This document shows positions 1 through 5,148 of a DNA stretch of 5,966 nt, in pieces; the stretch's first letter is position 1; every line of letters starts with the position of its first letter. Below the pieces are notes generated by a model that saw only the letters and a program-made list of their open reading frames with translations, was not told the DNA's origin and ran no database searches. The stretch covers positions 1 through 5,966 of the forward strand of contig JBDZVX010000143.1 of the NCBI GenBank assembly GCA_040255925.1. Reading direction: 5' to 3'. The DNA is from Nitrolancea sp040255925 (GTDB lineage Bacteria; Chloroflexota; Chloroflexia; Thermomicrobiales; Thermomicrobiaceae). The position numbers and the translations under genes were made by a program.

Positions 1-1487
1 GTCGCCACCACCTCGCCGCCCTCCACGGCCGCCAGGCCGCCCTGCATCCCGGCCACAGCCTCTATCGCCGTGAGAATATCCCGGTCACTCACGCCGACGG
101 CGATGATGTTGTGGGCATCGTGTGCGATGGACGACGCTAGGGCACCGCGCGTGAGCCCGAATCCATTGACCAGGCCGGCACCCACCCGTCCGGTTGCGTG
201 GTGGCGCTCGACGACCACGAGCTTCAAGAGGTCCCGCGACGTATCGCTGACGACCTGCCCATTTTCGACCGCTGGTTGCACCCTGAGCTTGCGGGTGACG
301 ATTTGGCCGGGGATCGCGCCGACCGCGGTCACCTCCGGCTCGGCGGGAATCCGGAGATCGTCAATCGAAACCGGGGCGATATGCACCGTGTTGAGGAGCG
401 CGGGCGGAATCTCGGTGGCGGTCTCGAACCGGGCCTGCCCGTCTTGCGCGACGACCATTCCGTCGAAGAGCACCAGACTTGGCCGGATGTCGTCGAGCCG
501 GTCGAAGGCCACCATATTGGCCCGGTAACCGGGCGCGATCAGCCCAAAGCCGGGGAGCCGCCAATATTCGGCGGTGTTGAGCGTCGCCATCCGGATGGCC
601 CGGATCGGGTCCAAGCCGGCGCCGATCGCCTTCCGGAGCACCGCGTCCATATGGCCGTCGTGGAGCAAGGTGGCGCAGTCACGGTCGTCGCTGGCGAGGC
701 AGCAGCGGGGGTAGGTGCGATCATCCACCAGCGGCAGGAGTTCGAGCAGATTGTGCTCGGTCGAGCCCTCGCGGATCATGATCGTCATCCCCCGGCGGAG
801 CTTCTCCCTGGCTTCCTCAAGTTGGGTTGACTCATGGTCGGAGGACATCCCCGAGCCGATATAGGCGTTGAGCACCCGGCCGCGGAGGCTCGGCGCGTGC
901 CCATCTCGTCTCGGAGCCGGGATGTTGAGCTTCTCAAAGATATCGGCGTCGCCGGCGAGGACTCCGGGGAAGTTCATCATCTCGCCAAGACCCACCACGC
1001 GTGGAAGCCGCATCGCCTCAGCGATGATCTCCGGCGTCATCTCGGCGCCGGCACTCTCCATCGGGCTGGCTGGAACGCAGGACGGCACGGTGAAAAAGAG
1101 TCCGATCGGGAGCGCTTCGGATGCCTCCATCAGCGCGCGGATGCCGGCGAGCCCGGCAACATTCGCGATCTCGTGCGGATCATTGACAACCGCTCCGGTG
1201 CCGTGGGGGACGACCGCCCGTGCATACTGGTCGACCCACAGGATCGAGCTTTCGATATGGACGTGCCCGTCGATAAACGAGGGGGCGAGATAACTCCCCG
1301 AGAGATCGATCGTCTCCCGCGCTTCCGTGTAGTCGCCGGCTCCGGCGATACGGCCATCCACGATCACCACGTTGACCCGCTCGATCTCGCCCGATGCCAG
1401 GTTGACCAATCGCGCGTCGCGGAGCAGAAGGTCCGCTTCAGCCCGACCCTCGGCAACGGAAAGGTATCGCCGCCAGCGCTCTACCAT
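1..1487 (-). CDS. ade: Adenine deaminase, C-terminal end outside window
   Basis: Converts adenine to hypoxanthine and ammonia in purine salvage; a cytoplasmic metal-dependent enzyme of the amidohydrolase superfamily. Read from the minus strand, the frame is open for 495 codons to the window edge. Visible signatures are the metal-binding FIDGHVHIESS (residues 71-81, H75 and H77), NDPHEIANV (102-110), GLGEMMNFPGV (167-177), DGHAPSLRG (195-203), SSDHES (215-220) and CLASDDR (263-269). The C-terminal adenine-deaminase domain shows ERHHATGRVG (427-436) and IAHDAHNII (454-462). Known family members are about 570-600 aa, so roughly 80-100 residues are missing off the left edge. ATG at 1487 is preferred: the purine-rich site AGAGGTGA lies 5 nt upstream; an in-frame GTG directly before it is the alternative. 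The gene is last visible in a minus-strand unit, 76 nt after the 159-aa gene. Family assignment is firm; substrate is by family. Confidence 0.95.
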   Translation of the reverse strand, partial: MVERWRRYLSVAEGRAEADLLLRDARLVNLASGEIERVNVVIVDGRIAGAGDYTEARETIDLSGSYLAPSFIDGHVHIESSILWVDQYARAVVPHGTGAVVNDPHEIANVAGLAGIRALMEASEALPIGLFFTVPSCVPASPMESAGAEMTPEIIAEAMRLPRVVGLGEMMNFPGVLAGDADIFEKLNIPAPRRDGHAPSLRGRVLNAYIGSGMSSDHESTQLEEAREKLRRGMTIMIREGSTEHNLLELLPLVDDRTYPRCCLASDDRDCATLLHDGHMDAVLRKAIGAGLDPIRAIRMATLNTAEYWRLPGFGLIAPGYRANMVAFDRLDDIRPSLVLFDGMVVAQDGQARFETATEIPPALLNTVHIAPVSIDDLRIPAEPEVTAVGAIPGQIVTRKLRVQPAVENGQVVSDTSRDLLKLVVVERHHATGRVGAGLVNGFGLTRGALASSIAHDAHNIIAVGVSDRDILTAIEAVAGMQGGLAAVEGGEVVA

Positions 1488-1492
1488 CACGA

Positions 1493-1537
1493 TCACCTCT
1501 GTATTCCGATTCCGGCATGCTCACCGGATTCAGTATA
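1493..1537 (-). promoter_or_regulatory. Possible internal promoter and RBS of ade
   Basis: In the 76-nt gap before ade the minus strand carries TATACT (1537-1532), five of six matches to a -10 box, but no convincing -35 at 16-18 nt. A start near 1525 would give a leader of about 40 nt. The ribosome site AGAGGTGA occupies 1500-1493, 5 nt before ATG 1487. A small dyad, TCCGG (1511-1515) and CCGGA (1524-1528), sits between them. The RBS is clear; the promoter is weak. Confidence 0.3.
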
Positions 1538-1563
1538 GCCGCCGCAATTCCGGTAGCCGAGTG

Positions 1564-2043
1564 CTATTCGACGAGTTTCGTTTCCACGAAGGCGATCAGG
1601 TCGTTCAGTTCCGCGAGATAGGTGAGCGCGAACTGACTGAGTTGCTCCTGGGTGCTGAACGGCAATTGGTGACGGACGCGGGCACCGACGCCGTGATCGG
1701 ACTCATCCCACCAGATCTCCTGGTTCGGAAGGAGGAAGCCGCGCGCAATCGCCGGCAGCGAGATCCGCGCCAGCCGCTCCTTCGCAATCCGATGCCGCTC
1801 GTCCTCCTCGTCCCAATAGAGCCCCGGTGATGTCGCCCAGGCGTCAATATCGAATCCGTCCGCGCCGATCCGGATATCAATATGGCCTTCTTCGGCGTCG
1901 CAGGCGACAATCCACCGGTTCTCTCGATCGAGCGTCAGGTAGGAGTACATCCGATCCCGTCGCAGCGATTCCGCAATCGCGTCGAGCGCGGCTCGTTGGC
2001 GGCTGCTGAGTCGATCGTCCAGGTCGTCCCTCGGTCCGTCCAT
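1564..2043 (-). CDS. Hypothetical protein, 159 aa, possibly YbjN-like
   Basis: Not recognised with certainty. The N-terminal 30 residues are charged and probably helical. Alternating strands follow (MYSYLTLDRENRWIVACD, 32-49; HIDIRIG, 54-60; FDIDAWA, 64-70), then an acidic WDEEDERH stretch (77-84), a strand-like FLLPNQEIWW (103-112) and GARVRHQLPF (120-129). The C-terminal helix (about 131-157) is amphipathic. No signal peptide or membrane segment is visible, so it is probably soluble. The strand pattern, with a VRHQLP-type strand followed by a long terminal helix, recalls YbjN/type III chaperone-like folds; this is an inference from pattern only. ATG 2043 lies 9 nt after the TAA of the preceding regulator-like gene. 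GGGAG overlaps that stop but is 12 nt from the ATG, with a closer AAGGGCGGG; coupled translation is likely. It probably shares a transcript with its upstream neighbour and perhaps with ade. Confidence 0.75.
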   Translation of the reverse strand: MDGPRDDLDDRLSSRQRAALDAIAESLRRDRMYSYLTLDRENRWIVACDAEEGHIDIRIGADGFDIDAWATSPGLYWDEEDERHRIAKERLARISLPAIARGFLLPNQEIWWDESDHGVGARVRHQLPFSTQEQLSQFALTYLAELNDLIAFVETKLVE

Positions 2044-2052
2044 CGCCCGCCC

Positions 2053-2371
2053 TTACTCCCGGATCGAACCGCCGGCCCGCCGCTCGGTCAGCGCTTCTCG
2101 GGCAAGGCTGGCGAAGAGCCTGGCCAAGTCGGCGACCTCCGGCTCCAGATCCGCGCGGGTATGGAGCTCAACACCTGGGAGAATCTCCCACCGGCGCCAG
2201 GTATGCGATGCCGGTGATTGCTGAGCGTCTGTCGTCTCCGGCTCACCGAGCCGTCGCTTNNNNNNNNNNNNNNNNNNNNNNNNNNNNNNNNNNNNNNNNN
2301 NNNNNNNNNNNNNNNNNNNNNNNNNNNNNNNNNNNNNNNNNNNNNNNNNNNNNNNNNNNGTCTCGTGCCAT
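2053..2371 (-). CDS. Small regulator-like gene (MerR-type?) interrupted by the assembly gap
   Basis: Two ends of one probable gene flank the N run. The 5' end reads ATG GCA CGA GAC (MARD) at 2371-2360, after GGGATGAGG; an ATG six bases further up (2377) is in frame. The 3' end is a 68-residue open frame from the gap to TAA 2055-2053, containing HTWRRWEILPGVELH (residues 19-33 of the fragment) and a helical tail DLARLFASLAREALTERR. A W-R-x-x-x-[IL]-x-PGVELH strand after a variable linker is, from memory, seen in C-terminal parts of small MerR-like HTH proteins; the HTH itself would be inside the gap. The 100 N put the two ends out of frame, but the placeholder has no measured length, so this is not evidence of a frameshift. 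The promoter architecture upstream, with a dyad in a long spacer, supports a MerR-type call. The N- and C-terminal parts could still belong to different genes. Confidence 0.5.
2260..2359. other. Assembly gap, 100 N of unknown true length
   Basis: Exactly 100 consecutive N, the conventional placeholder for a scaffold join of unknown size. It removes the central part of the minus-strand regulator-like gene. Gene content, frame and distance across it cannot be inferred. Confidence 0.98.
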
Positions 2372-2402
2372 CCTCATCCCTGTGCGCCAATCCGGTTGCT
2401 CC

Positions 2403-2408
2403 TATAAT
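2403..2408 (+). promoter_or_regulatory. Candidate -10 box for the BON-protein operon
   Basis: A perfect TATAAT on the plus strand, 72 nt before the BON start codon at 2480, giving a leader of about 65 nt. No good -35 is seen 16-18 nt upstream (TGTGCG at best). It shares its bases with the -10 of the minus-strand promoter, so the two promoters would compete or be co-regulated. Confidence 0.35.
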
Positions 2409-2433
2409 ACGGGTGTTGACCTCAGGCACCCAA
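2404..2433 (-). promoter_or_regulatory. Promoter of the minus-strand regulator unit
   Basis: On the minus strand TTGGGT (2433-2428) and TATTAT (2409-2404, five of six matches) are separated by 18 nt. A start near 2397 would give a leader of about 25 nt to ATG 2371. The spacer is slightly long and contains a dyad, as in MerR-controlled promoters. Confidence 0.45.
2411..2431. promoter_or_regulatory. Dyad operator candidate between -35 and -10
   Basis: GGGTG (2411-2415) and CACCC (2427-2431) form an inverted repeat around an 11-nt centre containing CCTCAGG. It fills the spacer of the minus-strand promoter and lies at the expected start of the plus-strand transcript. This position is typical of MerR-family operators, which makes autoregulation plausible. 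Confidence 0.4.
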
Positions 2434-2479
2434 CCTGCGTATTTCATGCGGGGAATTAGCGGTGAGGCTGGAGGTACCG

Positions 2480-3217
2480 ATGGAATCTCGAAACGACGCG
2501 GATATTGCCGCTCATATTGAAACGCTTCTCGCTCAGACCGAGATCCCGCTCATCGTGGAGGTTCGAGAAGGCGTGGCGCGGCTCACGGGCCGGGTGGAGT
2601 CACAGCGGGTCCGCCAGGCGGCGCTCGATCTCGCTCGATCGGTGGATGGAGTGCTGGGAATCGACGACCAGATCGACTACGAGGTGGTCGCGCCCGACAT
2701 GTACTTTGAACCGCAGGATGACGACGAGGAGTTCGGGTATGCCGACCGCGAGGCCCTTCTCGACGACATATCGGACACTGAGCCGACGTTCCAGGGCGAT
2801 ACCGGCGCGTGGGACTTTCAGGAGGCGATAGAAGAGGGTGAGCCCTACTTTCCGCCGACTGATCCGGTGGTTCGACCATCCACCGATGAACAGGACCTGG
2901 ATGTCCTTGGCGGGTTCTCGGAGAGCTCAATGGATGAACTGGTCACCGATCCGGACCTGGAGCCCTGGGCGAACGCCGGGGAGCCCGATGTGTTTGGTCC
3001 CCGGCAGGATGGAGATATCCAGCGTGATGTGGAGAACGAACTGCGGGAAGATGCATACACGACGGACATCCCGGTTCACGTGAACGTGGTAAACGGCATC
3101 GTCTACCTGCGCGGCAAGGTACACTCCATCACTGATGCGGAGTATGCCGAAGAGGTCGCCGGCCGGGTTCCAGGCGTTGCCGAGGTCCAGGATCTCACCG
3201 AGGTAGAAGGGCCTTGA
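2480..3217 (+). CDS. Acidic protein with two BON domains
   Basis: A 245-aa protein with one BON domain at each end. The first (about 7-70) reads IPLIVEVREGVARLTGRVES, then a helix ending in VDGVLGIDDQI. The second (about 178-243) reads IPVHVNVVNGIVYLRGKV, then a helix ending in VPGVAEVQDL. The G-x-[AV]-x-L-x-G-x-V hairpin followed by a helix and V-x-G-V is the BON signature. BON domains are known from OsmY-type and secretin-associated proteins and are thought to bind lipids or other ligands. The linker (about 71-177) is rich in Asp and Glu and probably disordered. No signal peptide or membrane segment is seen, so unlike OsmY it appears cytoplasmic. ATG 2480 is preferred over GTG 2462 because GGAGG (2470-2474) is 5 nt upstream. 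It is first in a unit with the next two genes (31-nt gap). Specific role unknown. Confidence 0.88.
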   Translation: MESRNDADIAAHIETLLAQTEIPLIVEVREGVARLTGRVESQRVRQAALDLARSVDGVLGIDDQIDYEVVAPDMYFEPQDDDEEFGYADREALLDDISDTEPTFQGDTGAWDFQEAIEEGEPYFPPTDPVVRPSTDEQDLDVLGGFSESSMDELVTDPDLEPWANAGEPDVFGPRQDGDIQRDVENELREDAYTTDIPVHVNVVNGIVYLRGKVHSITDAEYAEEVAGRVPGVAEVQDLTEVEGP

Positions 3218-3248
3218 CCCGCTAACGAAAACGATCGCTGGAGTGTAG

Positions 3249-3437
3249 ATGGAAGTTCTCCTCTGGTACGCACTGGCCACCGCCGCCGCGGTCTTCGCGC
3301 TCTCATTGCTCGTCGCGCGATACGTGGGCCGTGCCGCGAGTACCCGGCGGGACCGCAGCGGCTACACGGTATTCGCGATCTTTGCATTGATGCTGTCGGT
3401 GTTCGCCGTAGTCCTTGGATGGATGTCGGGACAATGA
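3249..3437 (+). CDS. Small two-helix membrane protein, 62 aa
   Basis: Not recognised. Two hydrophobic segments (about 4-24 and 41-59) flank a basic loop, RYVGRAASTRRDR (24-36). By the positive-inside rule the loop is cytoplasmic and both termini face out. GGAG (3240-3243) sits 5 nt before ATG 3249, a good start. It follows the BON gene by 31 nt, and its TGA overlaps the ATG of the btpA-like gene (ATGA, 3434-3437). This suggests translational coupling, and possibly a membrane tether or partner for one of the neighbours. Length and layout are typical of uncharacterised small membrane proteins. Confidence 0.8.
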   Translation: MEVLLWYALATAAAVFALSLLVARYVGRAASTRRDRSGYTVFAIFALMLSVFAVVLGWMSGQ

Positions 3438-4252
3438 CCGGAGTGAGAATCGGCCGCGATCCGGCGAGTCCGGTGTTGGTTGGCGTGGTTCACCTGGCGC
3501 CGTTGCCTGGGTCACCTTGCGGGCAACTCTCGATCACGGAGATCATCGACGCGGCAGTGCGGGATGCTGTTGCCTATCAGGATGGCGGAGCTCACGCCGT
3601 TATCATCGAGAACTTTGGTGACGTTCCCTTTTTCAAGGATCAGGTTGAGCCGCACACCATCGCGGCCATGACGTTGGCCGTGCATGAAGTCCGGTCGGTC
3701 CTGTCCATTCCCATTGGTATCAATGTGCTGCGAAACGACGCACTCGCGGCGGTTGGCGTTGCCGCGTTGACCGGTGCATCATTCATTCGCGTCAACGTTC
3801 ATACCGGCGTGAGCGTGACCGATCAGGGAATCGTTGAAGGGCGGGCCGACCGGACTTTGCGTTACCGGACACAGCTCGGTGAGCACGTCGCGATCTGGGC
3901 GGACGTCCTGGTGAAACATGGCGTGCCGCTTGGGTCGCAATCGATCGAGGATGCGGCGTCCGATGCCGTACACCGGGGGCTCGCCGACGCGGTAATAGTA
4001 ACCGGCCGGGCAACCGGGATGGCGCCGGACCCGGCGGACCTGGCGCGGGTCCGGTCGGCGCTGCCCACTACCCCGGTCTACGTCGGCAGTGGTGCGACGC
4101 CGGAGACGGTGGCGAACTATCTTCCGGCAGCCAGTGGGATCATCGTTGGAACCTGGGCAAAATTCGATGGCCGCATCGAAAATGGGGTGGATCGCGAACG
4201 GGTCCGGCTTCTGTCCGGTTCGATGCGAGCGGCCACTGGAAGAATGACCTGA
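3434..4252 (+). CDS. BtpA/SgcQ family TIM-barrel protein
   Basis: A 272-aa protein, the usual length for this family. The barrel can be followed by motifs: VGVVHLAPLPGSP (16-28), VIIENFGDVPF (56-66), IPIGINVLRNDA (92-103), FIRVNVHTGVSVTDQG (117-132), ADVLVKHG (156-163), DAVIVTGRATG (185-195), VYVGSGATPETV (215-226) and GIIVGTWAKFDG (235-246). Known members include cyanobacterial BtpA, needed for photosystem I stability, and E. coli SgcQ. Homologues are widespread in non-photosynthetic bacteria, where the activity is not settled; a sugar- or nucleoside-phosphate enzyme role is often suspected. There is no sign of photosynthesis here, so the photosystem name should not be taken as function. ATG 3434, overlapping the upstream TGA, is preferred; ATG 3419 is also in frame. 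No strong Shine-Dalgarno is seen, which fits coupling to the membrane-protein gene. Confidence 0.93.
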   Translation: MTGVRIGRDPASPVLVGVVHLAPLPGSPCGQLSITEIIDAAVRDAVAYQDGGAHAVIIENFGDVPFFKDQVEPHTIAAMTLAVHEVRSVLSIPIGINVLRNDALAAVGVAALTGASFIRVNVHTGVSVTDQGIVEGRADRTLRYRTQLGEHVAIWADVLVKHGVPLGSQSIEDAASDAVHRGLADAVIVTGRATGMAPDPADLARVRSALPTTPVYVGSGATPETVANYLPAASGIIVGTWAKFDGRIENGVDRERVRLLSGSMRAATGRMT

Positions 4253-4257
4253 ACCGG

Positions 4258-4269
4258 CCCGATTTCGGG
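4258..4269 (+). terminator. Weak hairpin after the BtpA-family gene
   Basis: CCCG (4258-4261) and CGGG (4266-4269) enclose ATTT, 5 nt after the stop codon; CTATTTT follows at 4274-4280. The stem is very short, so it is a poor terminator at best. The T-rich stretch also overlaps the next promoter. Confidence 0.2.
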
Positions 4270-4278
4270 AAACCTATT

Positions 4279-4306
4279 TTCGAGTCAGAAATCATTCTGG
4301 TATGCT
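4279..4306 (+). promoter_or_regulatory. Extended -10 promoter before the structured RNA
   Basis: TG (4298-4299), one base, then TATGCT (4301-4306) makes an extended -10 box. TTCGAG (4279-4284) sits 16 nt upstream as a weak -35, which extended -10 promoters tolerate. A start at about 4312-4315 falls just before the first RNA stem. Confidence 0.55.
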
Positions 4307-4312
4307 GTTAAA

Positions 4313-4447
4313 CTGCGGATTTCCCCCGCTCTGGTGAGGCTGGAGTAGTCCGATCCTCAGTGGCGGTTAATCTGGGGGAACATTACGAACAGCGCGTCCA
4401 GGACTGGGTGCCCAGCCGCTGTCGATCACAGAGCGCTGTTCTTGTTA
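4313..4447 (+). ncRNA. Structured RNA or leader of unknown class
   Basis: Two domains follow the extended -10 promoter. The first is closed by TTCCCCC (4321-4327) with GGGGGAA (4374-4380). Alternatively CCGC (4326-4329) pairs with GCGG (4363-4366). Inside, TGAGG (4335-4339) pairs with CCTCA (4355-4359), then GGA/TCC around a GTAG loop, with an asymmetric CT/GAT internal loop. The second domain is closed by GAACAGCGC (4387-4395) with GCGCTGTTC (4433-4441), contains CTGG-GTGC-CCAG, and is followed by a T-rich tail. This layout fits either a free-standing small RNA of about 135 nt or an aptamer-plus-terminator leader controlling the two small membrane genes. I do not recognise 6S, 4.5S/SRP or a known riboswitch core in it. 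No ORF with a ribosome site lies within. Confidence 0.5.
4387..4446 (+). terminator. Terminator-like hairpin ending the structured RNA
   Basis: The 9-bp perfect stem GAACAGCGC/GCGCTGTTC (4387-4395 with 4433-4441) leads into TTGTTA (4442-4447), so the tail including the end of the stem is TTCTTGTT. The loop is large (37 nt) with its own inner hairpin, and the tail is not a pure T run. Termination may therefore be partial, allowing read-through to the TTG-started gene 32 nt further on. Confidence 0.4.
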
Positions 4448-4478
4448 CCGGATGCTGAATTTGGAGTGGAGGCCTCAT

Positions 4479-4586
4479 TTGGCTGAATACGATTTTCATT
4501 ACCCGACAATCGACGTCTTCGCACTGGGCGGCACCATCTTCTTTATCGGCATCCTGTTTTTCATCTGGTGGCGTGCAGAGCGGTAA
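4479..4586 (+). CDS. 35-aa single-helix membrane peptide
   Basis: Not recognised. It starts with TTG at 4479, 6 nt after a perfect GGAGG (4468-4472), and ends with TAA 4584-4586. The polar, acidic N-terminus (AEYDFHYPTID) is followed by one hydrophobic helix (about 12-31, GGTIFFIGILFFIWW) and a basic end RAER. This gives an N-out, C-in orientation by the positive-inside rule. Size and shape match small accessory subunits of membrane complexes, but no family motif supports naming one. It is too short for ordinary gene callers. It follows the structured RNA and precedes a second small membrane gene in the same direction (123-nt gap). Confidence 0.65.
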   Translation: MAEYDFHYPTIDVFALGGTIFFIGILFFIWWRAER

Positions 4587-4602
4587 GTCTCGTTCTCTTG
4601 GA

Positions 4603-4635
4603 GCGAGCGGCGATCTTTAGTAATCGCACGCTCGC
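4603..4635 (+). repeat. Intercistronic 12-bp stem-loop
   Basis: GCGAGCG-GCGAT (4603-4614) pairs with ATCGC-CGCTCGC (4623-4627 and 4629-4635) with one bulged A (4628) and an 8-nt loop. No T run follows, so it is more likely an mRNA processing or stability element, or a partial barrier, than a terminator. It lies between the 35-aa and 74-aa membrane genes. Confidence 0.55.
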
Positions 4636-4709
4636 CTTTCGCGCGGAGCCGCGCCATGCCAGCGTGTTTTCCACGGCACGGGATTCGGCCGATGCGGTTG
4701 GAGATATCG

Positions 4710-4934
4710 ATGGGGAACTACTTCATGCGCTTGTTCTTTTCGCTCGTTCTCGCGGTTCCAGCGATTATGCTCGTGGTTCTTGGTGTTCAGGAATGGATGA
4801 CCATGCACAACGCTGAAGCAGCTTCCCGGTCCGCCTATGATCTCCTCATGTGGCTGATCCCGGCTTTTGTGCTTGGCGTGTTCAGCTTTATCGTGTTCCG
4901 GTCCGCGACCAGCGACTCGGATCGCTACAGCTAA
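4710..4934 (+). CDS. 74-aa two-helix membrane protein
   Basis: Not recognised. Hydrophobic segments at about 8-27 (LFFSLVLAVPAIMLVVLGVQ) and 45-64 (LLMWLIPAFVLGVFSFIVFR) are joined by a short loop, EWMTMHNAEAASRSAYD. The tail SATSDSDRYS is polar. ATG 4710 is chosen because GGAG (4700-4703) is 6 nt upstream; the in-frame ATG at 4692 lacks a ribosome site. The pairing with the 35-aa peptide, both hydrophobic and preceded by the same promoter and structured RNA, suggests a joint membrane role. No catalytic or metal-binding motif is visible. Confidence 0.75.
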   Translation: MGNYFMRLFFSLVLAVPAIMLVVLGVQEWMTMHNAEAASRSAYDLLMWLIPAFVLGVFSFIVFRSATSDSDRYS

Positions 4935-4945
4935 CGTCGCGGGTC

Positions 4946-4959
4946 ACCGCTGCGGCGGT
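4946..4959 (+). terminator. Small hairpin after the 74-aa gene
   Basis: ACCGC (4946-4950) and GCGGT (4955-4959) enclose TGCG, 11 nt after the stop, followed by CTTCG. It is short and lacks a T run; weak at best. Confidence 0.2.
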
Positions 4960-4977
4960 CTTCGTGAATCCTCCGGT

Positions 4978-5114
4978 TAGAGCGTCGGTCAAGTAATCGG
5001 GAATGCCGCCGATCCCGCGTAACGTTTCGGCTTACTTCCGCGGAAAAACGTGGCGGCATCCGCCCCGGTCGCGGCTGAAATGGCCTCCAACACCATTACT
5101 TGACCGGTGTTTTA
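4978..5114 (+). ncRNA. Second structured element closed by a 20-bp stem
   Basis: Bases 4978-4997 pair without interruption with 5095-5114: 16 Watson-Crick and four G-U pairs, including a perfect 12-bp core (CGGTCAAGTAAT). Inside, GGG and ATGCCGCC (4999-5010) pair with GGCGGCAT and CCC (5052-5065). Further in, CCGC-GTAA (5015-5022) pairs with TTAC (5032-5035) and GCGG (5040-5043) across a TTCC bulge. A 29-nt 3' branch (5066-5094) remains, with a possible GGC/GCC hairpin. All four wobble pairs are G-U in plus-strand RNA, arguing that the plus strand is the folded RNA. No promoter is evident, so it may be the 3' UTR of the 74-aa gene or an independent RNA. A decayed miniature inverted-repeat element is the main alternative; no target duplication is seen. 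Confidence 0.5.
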
Positions 5115-5148
5115 GCAGTGCGCGTTTGCGAACCGGTTCGTGGCTGCT
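5114..5148. repeat. Hairpin around a 12-bp perfect palindrome
   Basis: AGCAG (5114-5118) and CTGCT (5144-5148) flank the perfect palindrome CGAACCGGTTCG (5129-5140). It directly follows the 4978-5114 element. It could be a protein-binding dyad or an extra RNA hairpin. Confidence 0.4.

Noticed and set aside
198..1538. Long plus-strand ORFs (198-830 and 834-1538)
   Set aside because: They are antisense shadows of ade. They are rich in His, Arg, Asp and Gly with no domain, while the minus strand carries a full set of adenine deaminase motifs.
1564..1910. Other frames across the 159-aa gene, such as 1605-1910 minus and 1372-1830 plus
   Set aside because: Arg/Ser-rich shadow frames with no starts or domains. 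The 1564-2043 frame has a balanced composition and operon-like spacing.
2208..2520. ORFs that run through the N block
   Set aside because: They contain about 34 undefined residues. The 100-N length is a placeholder, so any frame carried across it is meaningless.
4313..4447. 6S, SRP/4.5S or 6C RNA
   Set aside because: The SRP GGAAG-type apical loop is absent, the C runs are five rather than six or more, and I cannot place a 6S-type central bubble. It is kept as unassigned rather than named.
4568..4816. 82-codon plus-strand ORF overlapping both small membrane genes
   Set aside because: No ribosome site. It is out of frame with the two hydrophobic proteins, which have good ribosome sites and membrane-like sequence.
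4978..5114. Integron attC site
   Set aside because: The imperfect palindrome has the right length, but the end motifs (RYYYAAC and GTTRRRY) are not both present, and no integrase or cassette array is seen.
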